Positions 55,805 through 64,000 of a stretch of DNA of 64,000 nucleotides are shown here, piece after piece. This stretch comes from Plenodomus lindquistii (taxonomy: Eukaryota; Ascomycota; Dothideomycetes; Pleosporales; Leptosphaeriaceae), in NCBI GenBank assembly GCA_025504975.1, contig JANUWI010000016.1, positions 186,001 through 250,000 of the forward strand, in the 5' to 3' direction. Below the pieces are notes generated by a model. That model had not been told where the DNA came from, searched no databases, and saw nothing but the letters and a program-made list of their open reading frames with translations. Numbering within the stretch: position 1 is the stretch's first letter; each line of letters opens with the position of its first letter. Both the position numbers and the translations under genes were made by a program.

Positions 55805-58506
55805 ATGTCGGCTGAACCAGACCACACCAAGCCAAAGGTGGATCTGTCAAAGTACGTTGCTCGCCACGCCACCCAAAACAGCAGTCACGATGCAGCAGCA
55901 GCAGTCACTAACAAGCCCCCCGCAGAGATCCATCAGGCGCCGAAAACAAGGATGTAGGCATTGCCCACCACTCGGCCCAGCTGCCGCTTCGTACTGACCC
56001 GCCACAGAGTAGTGACGAGACGGCAACGGCCATTCTCAAGAAGAAGAAGAAGCCAAACTCGCTCATGTAAGCCTCAATGCGCGCCTTGCATTGCCCTAGC
56101 ATCACTAACACCACCTCCAGCGTAACTGATGCCGTCAACGATGACAACTCAATCATCGCCCTCTCAAACAACACCATGGAGACACTCCAGCTCTTCCGTG
56201 GCGACACCGTCCTTGTCAAGGGCAAGAAGCGCAAGGACACAGTGCTCATTGTTCTCGCCGACGACGACCTCGATGATGGCTCAGCACGGATAAACCGCGT
56301 CGTTCGCCACAACCTGCGAGTCAAGCACGGCGATGTCATCACCATCCACCCGTGCCCCGACATCAAATACGTATGTGTCTTGATCGGCATTCGAAACCCC
56401 CTCCCCCACCAGCTAACAACCCCATAGGCCAAGCGCATCGCAGTTCTCCCCATCGCAGACACCGTCGAGGGCATCACCGGCTCATTATTCGACGTCTTCC
56501 TCGCCCCATACTTCCGCGAGGCTTACCGACCCGTCCGCCAGGGCGACACCTTCACAGCCCGCGGTGGAATGCGACAAGTCGAGTTCAAGGTTGTAGAGGT
56601 CGACCCACCAGAGTTTGGCATCGTCGCACAAGATACCGTCATCCACTGCGAAGGCGAGCCCATCCAGCGCGAGGACGAGGAGGGCAACCTCAACGAGGTC
56701 GGATACGACGACATTGGTGGCTGCCGCAAGCAGATGGCACAGATTCGAGAGCTCGTCGAGCTGCCCCTGCGGCATCCACAGCTCTTCAAGTCGATCGGTA
56801 TCAAGCCCCCGCGCGGTATTCTCATGTACGGCCCACCTGGTACCGGTAAGACTCTGATGGCCCGCGCCGTTGCCAACGAGACTGGTGCCTTCTTCTTCCT
56901 GATCAACGGTCCCGAGATCATGTCCAAGATGGCTGGTGAGTCCGAGTCCAACCTCCGCAAAGCCTTTGAGGAGGCAGAGAAGAACTCCCCCGCCATCATC
57001 TTCATTGACGAGATCGACTCCATTGCGCCCAAGCGTGACAAGACCAACGGCGAGGTCGAGCGTCGTGTCGTTTCGCAATTGCTCACCCTCATGGACGGCA
57101 TGAAGGCTCGCTCCAACGTCGTCGTCATGGCCGCTACCAACCGACCCAACTCCATCGACCCTGCGCTCCGTCGTTTCGGCCGTTTCGATCGTGAGGTCGA
57201 CATCGGTATTCCCGACCCCACCGGCCGTCTCGAGATTATGCAGATTCACACCAAGAACATGAAGCTTGGTGATGATGTCGACCTACAAACCATTGCAGCC
57301 GAGACCCACGGTTACGTCGGTTCCGATTTGGCATCGCTCTGCTCAGAGGCTGCCATGCAGCAGATTCGTGAGAAGATGGACCTGATCGATCTGGACGAGG
57401 ATACCATCGATGCTGAGGTTCTCGACTCGCTTGGTGTCACCATGGAGAACTTCCGCTTCGCCCTCGGTGTCTCCAACCCATCCGCTCTCCGCGAAGTCGC
57501 CGTTGTCGAGGTTCCCAACGTCCGATGGGAGGATATTGGTGGTCTCGAGGACGTCAAGCGCGAGCTTATCGAATCCGTGCAGTACCCTGTCGACCACCCC
57601 GACAAGTTCCTCAAGTTCGGCATGTCTCCTTCCCGAGGTGTGCTCTTCTACGGTCCCCCTGGTACGGGTAAGACGCTTCTTGCCAAGGCTGTTGCCAACG
57701 AGTGTGCGGCCAACTTCATCTCCATCAAGGGTCCCGAGCTGCTCTCCATGTGGTTCGGTGAGTCTGAGAGCAACATCCGTGACATTTTCGACAAGGCACG
57801 TGCGGCTGCACCCTGTGTCGTATTCCTCGACGAGTTGGACTCCATTGCCAAGTCTCGTGGAGGTTCTCAGGGCGATGCTGGCGGTGCCTCGGATCGTGTT
57901 GTCAACCAGCTTCTCACTGAGATGGACGGTATGACATCGAAGAAGAACGTCTTCGTCATCGGCGCTACCAACCGACCTGAGCAGCTCGACAATGCGCTCT
58001 GCCGTCCTGGACGTCTTGACACCCTTGTATACGTCCCTCTGCCTGACCAGGCTTCGCGTACCAGCATCTTGAAGGCTCAGCTCCGCAAGACCCCCGTCGC
58101 CGACGACGTCAACATCGACTTCATCGCGGCCAACACCCACGGCTTCTCCGGTGCCGATCTCGGATTCGTCACACAGCGTGCTGTAAAGCTCGCCATCAAG
58201 GAATCCATTTCAATAGATATCGAGCGCCGCAAGGCCCGCGCGGAAGCCGGCGAGGACGTCGACATGGAGGACGATGCCGAGGACCCCGTCCCCGTGCTCA
58301 CCAAGCGCCATTTCGAGGAAGCCATGAGCTCTGCTCGTCGTTCCGTCACAGATGTTGAGATTCGCAGGTACGAGGCGTTTGCGCAGTCAATGAAGAACTC
58401 TGGCGGTGGCTCTAGCTTCTTCCGCTTCCCCGATGCGGAGCAGGCTGCTGCTGGATCGGGCAACGACTTCGGTGCTGCGGCCGAGGATGAAGATCTGTAC
58501 AACTAG
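55805..58506 (+). CDS. cdc48: Cdc48/p97 AAA ATPase
   Basis: Exons 55805-55851, 55926-56066, 56121-56370 and 56428-58506 give 838 aa; introns are 74, 54 and 57 nt. Cdc48 is a hexameric segregase that extracts ubiquitylated proteins from membranes and complexes. The N domain (FRGDTVLVKGKKRKDTVLIV; INRVVRHNLRVKHGD) precedes two AAA domains: D1 with GPPGTGKT at about 281-288 and FIDEIDSIAPKRD, D2 with GPPGTGKT at about 555-562 and FLDELDSIAKSRG. Arginine fingers and sensor asparagines (ATNRPNSIDPAL; ATNRPEQLDNAL) are present. The tail DEDLYN is the family C-terminal hydrophobic motif. The N-terminus is about 25 residues longer than yeast Cdc48. Confidence 0.97.
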
Positions 58507-61500
58507 AGAGAGGGTTTCACGATCTGAGTATGAAGGTTCATATGGTTCATCATGATGGGATAGGTTTGGCTGGCGTATTTCATGACTTTGACATGGTATG
58601 AATATGACTGCCTTCCAGATAGATAGGAGTGGCTAATTAGTAGGCGGATCGCGAATACTTGTAACGGTGTTCGTGCGTCGTGTAAGTCCTACTTGAGAAT
58701 GAATGCATGATTATCAATACTCTTCTGCTCCTGTTCAAAGGATTCCTTGTGTTGCGAGATATGTGTGTGCTATCTATTGTCATGAGCCTTTGAATGTACG
58801 TGATTTTCGTGGACAGTGTATCTTGGTGTCTCACCCCGACGGCTTGACCATTTTGCCTGCTTTCTCAGGCTGAAGCAAGGGGAGTGACACTGCTCCATAG
58901 TCGGATTGTCTATTGCAATCTACAGTGTAGCTACGAGAGGGTACGGCGCTTAGCTACCATAGGTATGATTGCCGGCGGAATCCCGCAGTCACCAAATGTG
59001 AAACCCTCCCTGAGGACCTTCGTTATCACTACATGGAGCTCCATGGCTCATAATCAACGACTTGAAGTTCATCACTTTCCACAATCCCCTTGATGCCCTC
59101 AACCCGCAGGTAACACGGCAAGTCCACCTACGGGAAGATCCCTGGCGCGCAAACCAAACTCCAGGATAGATTACTAAAGGGATGACCTCTAGGAATTTGT
59201 GTGCAGAATGGAGAGGTCGATTCATATCTACCTACTATTAAGCTCATCAGTATGCCTGAGTCCGCTATGGTCGGGTACGCTACGCAGTTTATATGTCTAG
59301 GTCTCGCTAAAGATGCGGCTGCGTTTGTAACCCTTGATGACGTTCGATGTGTAATAGCGGCTATACTCGTCGTTTGTGTTTAAGAATAGTGGGATGGGTG
59401 CTTGTGGGGATGGACGCGATAATAATGTTGCTGGGTCAAGTAGTATTACGAGAGTAGGCTATGATTTTGGCAAACGGGAGAGAAAAGAGGGTCATGGTTT
59501 TGGGGATGATATAGGTCGGTGGTGAGGGAAGACAGAAGGAGGCGTATGAGATCACCATAGTCGCCGAAGACGAAGCACCAGTCGATCATCTGGAGGACAT
59601 GTGATGGAAGCTCTTCCTCCTCATTATTGACGATTTTCCTCGGTTTAGGGACATTCTCCAAGGCAGTCGATCGCCTCACATGTCGATCGTACTATTCTGA
59701 TAAATTGTCATTTACGGGCTGCGCAGCGACGCTCGGTGACTGGAGGCTGGGCGGGGGGGTAGCGACGACGTCGAGACGTGTGCGTGAATGAAGAATCGGT
59801 GCCATGTGTCCAGAGTTTGTGCCTTGGAGGTGCGAGGTGTGGTGTTTGAAGGGTAGGTAGGCCTGTCTGCACATCAATGATGTGGTATGCTCGTCACGCT
59901 GCAGCATGGCATGACATATGTCAACGCGCTCAAAGTTTCAAAAGCAACATGTGACCAACCATTTAGCAAAATCGCTGATGCAAAGCATATGACTGTGCGT
60001 CTGCAGATGTACAGAGTTTCTTCTTTACTACTACTCTATGCTTTCTTGTCTACAGGATGTACTATACGCTATAGACTACGAGTCGGCTTACATGCCTGTT
60101 TTCCAATTCAAGCAACGAGTATAACAAGTTACAAGCACATCAGAGCTACGTGCGGTTCGGACAGGGCATGCAAGCCGAATTGATCTACTGTGCATCTTGT
60201 GTTGGCTACAAACTAAGAAGACGGTTGTTAGCGCTTACATCATGATTCGTAACGCCGACGTGGATACGGTGGTGAATTGATCGACAGAGTGCAGTATCTG
60301 AAGTGAACTTGAGACAATTGGAGTGAAATTGAAACATAATGATAGAGGAGGGAACTAAGATGGGTGGATTCACTGGGCAAAATGTTTGTCGTTTGTATAG
60401 AGCTTCCAGAAGAAGTGTTGCTGTCTTTTCGTTCATCTTTCGCGGCTTTTACGTAGAGGGATTGGCTACTCGTTGTTTTGCGGACTACATATCGCATTTC
60501 CTGCGTGGGTAATCTGAGAGCAGTGGTCTTGCTGCACTGGGATGGTTGCCAGTCCACTCATCGCAAAGCCGAGCAACAGCGCAAGGTCAAAGCAAAATCT
60601 TGTCAGAACGAACTGAATCGTACAGTATTATAGTTCACGACGATCATACCAGCCACCATGCTGAACTCCTGAGATTTCGGTACTACAATAGAGCAAAGGG
60701 CCTAATATCGGACGCTCCGATGTGGCGCGAACGTCTGGGGAAAACTGCAGGGGCGGGGAAGGAGTTGCGAGGATACAGACGCAGATCATGCGTGTGGCGT
60801 TTCAGATACAGGCTGACGTCTATCTATGTATCAGCTGCGATGGCTGGTGATATGTGATGAGGTATGGGTTACTGTTCTCCAGGCAGGATGAAGAATGGCG
60901 AGGGGCTTCGCGGCGGTTTTATTCGAAACTGCTCTCTTTCGTTATTGCGGCGCGAGGTGTGCGCACTTTACATCGGAATCAACCAAATCATTTAGAGTTT
61001 GTGAGGAATACGTCGACGTTCATGTCAAGGGAAAGTATGGAGGAACTCATTCCTTCTGACGCTCTCACCCTACGAAATCTCAATTTCAACGAGGCCATGT
61101 CACATCAGGGAGCTTACAATAGGATAGCAGGCACGTATATCATACTGCAAGGATACTGTAGAGCATACAGTTGTGTTACAGTACGACTCTGTGTATGCGA
61201 CAAGTCCCCAAGGAGACTATTGCGACTCTTCACAGTAGTGCAGCGGTGCGTTGATACGAAGGAGCTCGGAGTTACTGAGTCATCAAAGTCACAAGCACTG
61301 TGGCTACCACACTAAACAGTCTAACAAGGGTGTGAAGGTTATATGTGTATTCTCTACAAGTAGGAAAGATAATAATACGTTGAGCCTGAGAGCCTCTATC
61401 GTCGCCCTGCTATTGTATAGGCCTAAGTGTTATGCTGTTAGCATAGGGTGAGGACACAATAACGAGCTCTTTCGTAGGCTCCAGGAGATGTGTTCGTACT

Positions 61501-61681
61501 AGTAGGCCCCAATATGGTATCGTCAACCTCAATCGGAACTCGGAATGCCGGCTGTACTCCGGCAGCAAAATCCTCCTGCCGAAGTCCTGCCGTGCTAGCG
61601 CCGCTGAGTCATTCTGCTAAGCGAGGCCGCCTCCCACGTCTATAAAAGGCCGCCGTCCCTCGTCCTCCTCTTTTCTTCCTT
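58507..61681. other. 3.2-kb gene-poor stretch upstream of the U2 gene
   Basis: Only short ORFs of low protein-likeness are present (for example 60546-60857 and 60854-61315 plus). Parts, such as 59200-59400 and 61310-61460, look like degenerate, TA-rich sequence as seen in old mobile-element remnants, but no transposase or terminal repeat was recognised. No tRNA was found. Confidence 0.4.
61641..61647 (+). promoter_or_regulatory. TATA box of the U2 snRNA gene
   Basis: TATAAAA lies about 41 bp upstream of the deduced RNA 5' end, consistent with a polymerase II snRNA promoter. Confidence 0.65.
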
Positions 61682-61919
61682 AGCTCTCTTTGCCTTTTGG
61701 CTTAGATCAAGTGTAGTATCTGTTCTTTTCAGGTACGTCGACATCTCCAGATCACTCCCTTCCTCTTTTGCTGATCACGTGGCAGTTTAATCTCTGAAAC
61801 GAGACTACGGTCTCATTTTAAGATTATTCTTATTTTTGAACCCAGTCCACAGCTCCCTGGGCTTGCTCATAGTTGTGGACACAGTGTCGTCAGTATTGCA
61901 CTATCTCTGACCGACGCGA
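61682..61919 (+). ncRNA. U2 spliceosomal snRNA, interrupted by an intron
   Basis: The RNA begins near 61682 (CTCTCTTTGCCTTTTGGCTT), contains the invariant AGATCAAGTGTAGTATCTGTT block with the branch-site-pairing GTAGTA at 61713-61718, and ends near 61919. All U2 parts follow in order: stem-loop IIa, split by an intron at 61733-61785; stem IIb GAGAC-TACG-GTCTC (61801-61814); an Sm site ATTTTTG (61832-61838); stem III GTCCACA/TGTGGAC (61845-61880); stem IV with the loop TATTGCACTATCT (61894-61906), flanked by pairing arms 61886-61893 and 61907-61915. Without the intron the RNA is about 185 nt, close to the 188 nt of human U2. The exact ends are inferred, not observed. It is the only snRNA found here. 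Confidence 0.93.
61733..61785 (+). other. 53-nt spliceosomal-type intron inside the U2 snRNA gene
   Basis: Begins GTACGT after CAG and ends GGCAG. A CTGAT branch-like sequence lies about 11 nt before the end, after a pyrimidine-rich stretch. Joining the flanks (TTCTTTTCAG and TTTAATCTCTGAAA) restores the U2 stem-loop IIa sequence found in fungal U2 RNAs with no base lost or gained. Confidence 0.92.
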
Positions 61920-63121
61920 CCACTCTTTTTCATTGAGTCTTCTGGCTTGCCAGTTGCTTGAGGAAGAAGTTCTTCATGGTTGAAATCTGTTCTCACAATA
62001 GTCTTTTGCTTGAACGCGTCCCATGCATTTGTCCTGGTTTTCCCGTCGCGTAAAAGAGCTGTTGGTTGCTATAACAAGTGAGACTGCTGAACGTACCTTC
62101 ACCTAAAAATTGACCCGTGTTTTTGTTGATGCATGTACGCTTGGTCACGTCATGTCATAGCAGACGACAAGAGCCTGACAGCAGCAATTCAAGCTCTGCC
62201 TGCGTTATAGAAAGAACGCTTGGTTCGCATAGCGTCGACAGTGGATTCATATGGATAAATTGATTACTGATGCAACGGCGAGTGCTGGGACGCCCTTGTG
62301 GCATTGCCCACGCAAAAAGCTTGCCTACCACCTTGTACCAGCTCACCGCAACAGCATGCCACCCGCGATGACTGTCTGAGTTGAGGCCGAAACCTAGCGT
62401 TCGCAGTACGCACGTGGATCAATTTTTTAGCTGACGACGATCAACGCATGCACCACAGGCCACGCTGGGGTCAGATCGCGGTCCGCAGTCTGAGGTGAGC
62501 CATCAACGTGCCAATGGATCGCATTGATCAACTTGGCTAAGTAGTGATACGTATACGAAGATACATGGTGATAGGCAACAAGCAATAATGCACGTTGCAG
62601 GGTGCGTGACGGTCATGCTTTGGCCGTGCGCAGAGCCCTTTACAGCCACGTACAGGGTGCAGCGCATCGGACTAGACGCCTGCTAGGTCTTGTATTATAC
62701 CGAAGAAGAGCGTATGGATGGTAAAAGACGATCCGCGCAGTTATAACACTCCAATAGCCTGGCCTTTCCTCGATATTGCACAGGGTAGCAAGGGTCTAGT
62801 GCAAGGTATCTGAACACTGTTTTTATATGATAATAGATAGTTTTGTAACAGCTAGCTACTATACAAGACCTTCTAACAGATATGAGCGGTAAGGAAATGA
62901 TTAAGAGGGTATAGTAAGGTATTTTAAAATACGGTGTTGCTGAGAACTGGTGCACGACCTTCACGCCCTCCCCTTTACCCCCCCAGCCCAACCAACGCCA
63001 CAACCCTGCAATGCACACTGTTTTTGCCCACCAACATAGGAAGTGCGTGGCTTATTGGCATCATTGGAGCCAGACGATCATTTGACAAACCCTCCATTCG
63101 TACATCCTACGTACACCATGT
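61920..63121. other. 1.2-kb intergenic between U2 and the MFS transporter
   Basis: No gene supported. The 62700-62940 part is TA-rich (TATATGATAATAGATAG type), possibly a decayed repeat. Confidence 0.4.
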
Positions 63122-64000
63122 TCAAAGCGGCCTCAGTGCTCCACTCCGGTCTTCCGCCCATCGCCCCTGGATCGCCTGCCGTGCACTCTTCCCCCAGAAA
63201 GCAACTGGCATGGCGACCAACCCTCCTACTATTTGTAGCAGCATCAGTTGAATGCCGACCCACTTGTAACCTTGTGAGTCAATCCACGGAACGAGCGCAA
63301 AGCTCATCGCAAAGGAAAGAAGGTAGCAACCTCCTCCTACAACCGCTAGCGCCGGTGCAGCCCACCTTGGGAAGGCTTCGGTAACCCAAAGCGTGTTTGC
63401 AATCATGATTGTGACAAAAGAAAACCCGTTGAGACCGTAGGAAAAGAAGATCCAACCCTTCGACCACTGGTATTCAACGGCGAGACCATAAAATAGCGTA
63501 CTCAACGCACCAGAGACCACTGGTACGATGTAGCCGATCAGATAGTGTTCAGCTTCAAGAACGCCGCGGTTGCGTTGTGAGAGACGCCTAACGACCTTGG
63601 TCACGCCGTAATACCAGGAGATGAAGCCGAAGAGAGCGCCTACGCCAGAGGCCACATTAACGGTGCCTACAACGTTCGGCGACATGTTGTATGGGGGAGC
63701 GAGAAGGATCCGAGTGTACGTTGCGCCGATATAGATCATGCTTGCGGAGTTGAATGACGATGCAATGAAGACCCAGAAGATGAGGGGATTTGCAGCACAA
63801 TAGCCCATCTGGAGAAAGCAACGGCCCATGGCCACCCATGACGCGAATGGAGAACGAGCGAGGCCAAGGCGGTCGCGAAGACCTGCAAAACCGGTTCTGA
63901 TAGGGTACTCTGGAAGGTCTCGGTAGATGTTGGAGTCTTTCTCGATATCTTCATAGACCGTCAGTTTCTCGGTAGCGCTCTGCAAGATGACGAGTCCTGC
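63122..64000 (-). CDS. MFS transporter, C-terminal part, 5' truncated by window
   Basis: The frame is open from the window edge (64000) to the stop at 63122, about 292 residues; no ATG lies at the edge, so the start is upstream in the source contig. Hydrophobic segments alternate with short loops: FWVFIASSFNSASMIYIGAT, VNVASGVGALFGFISWYYGV, IVPVVSGALSTLFYGLAV, FVTIMIANTLWV, AVVGGGCYLLSFAMSF and LMLLQIVGGLVAMPVAF. That fits the last six helices of a 12-TM major-facilitator protein. The cytosolic loop before them is charged (EDIEKDSNIYRDLPEYPIR). The substrate cannot be told from this half. Confidence 0.85.
   Translation of the reverse strand, partial: AGLVILQSATEKLTVYEDIEKDSNIYRDLPEYPIRTGFAGLRDRLGLARSPFASWVAMGRCFLQMGYCAANPLIFWVFIASSFNSASMIYIGATYTRILLAPPYNMSPNVVGTVNVASGVGALFGFISWYYGVTKVVRRLSQRNRGVLEAEHYLIGYIVPVVSGALSTLFYGLAVEYQWSKGWIFFSYGLNGFSFVTIMIANTLWVTEAFPRWAAPALAVVGGGCYLLSFAMSFALVPWIDSQGYKWVGIQLMLLQIVGGLVAMPVAFWGKSARQAIQGRWAEDRSGALRPL

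Noticed and set aside
1..64000. CRISPR array, bacterial operons, intact transposons or virus-like genes
   Set aside because: None seen: no regular direct-repeat array, no transposase, reverse transcriptase or integrase domains among the ORFs.

Overview
The window is nuclear DNA of a filamentous ascomycete, most likely a dothideomycete of the Pleosporales type (inferred from gene content and style; no single marker proves it). Almost every gene carries short GT...AG introns of about 45-110 nt, often with a CTAAC/CTGAC-like branch site. Families include a PIR-type cell-wall protein, BYS1/thaumatin-like secreted proteins, a Zn2Cys6 regulator and a berberine-bridge-type oxidase. I rebuilt splice models by hand; exon sums were checked for reading frame.

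Layout. 0-8 kb: 3' end of an AIM6-like gene, cullin-4 (cul4), and a convergent 1375-aa coiled-coil protein of unknown function with repeated LRGG motifs. 8-18 kb: an unknown 305-aa protein, ribosomal protein L32 with five introns, the neddylation ligase gene dcn1 (with a second LRGG-motif coding unit inside its first intron), and a CRAL-TRIO lipid-transfer protein. 18-31 kb: DNA polymerase alpha subunit B (pol12), a DUF4211-type nuclear protein, a GNAT acetyltransferase, an RBR ubiquitin ligase ORF, a hotdog thioesterase, an RluA-type pseudouridine synthase and a GPI-type PIR-like wall protein. 31-48 kb: two F-box-type proteins, an unknown lysine-rich protein, a relic of a medium-chain dehydrogenase, mitochondrial 3-hydroxyisobutyryl-CoA hydrolase head-to-head with mitochondrial EF-Tu, a protein with a trypsin-like triad, a membrane-tailed unknown and a divergent Zn2Cys6 factor. 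48-64 kb: an FAD oxidase, two BYS1-like secreted proteins, cdc48, a 4.6-kb gene-poor stretch holding one RNA gene, and a 5'-truncated MFS transporter.

The strongest discovery is that RNA gene: a U2 snRNA (about 61682-61919) interrupted by a 53-nt GT...AG spliceosomal-type intron inside stem-loop IIa. Removing the intron restores the canonical U2 sequence exactly, so the spliceosome here would have to splice one of its own core RNAs. The second is dcn1: two alternative upstream exons, one for the normal UBA-like start and one for an LRGG-motif protein, end in the same phase before the same acceptor, so the LRGG protein can be spliced in frame onto the cullin-binding domain.

Several genes belong to the ubiquitin/NEDD8 system (cul4, dcn1, an RBR ligase, F-box proteins, cdc48), but they are interspersed with unrelated housekeeping genes, so a functional cluster is not established.
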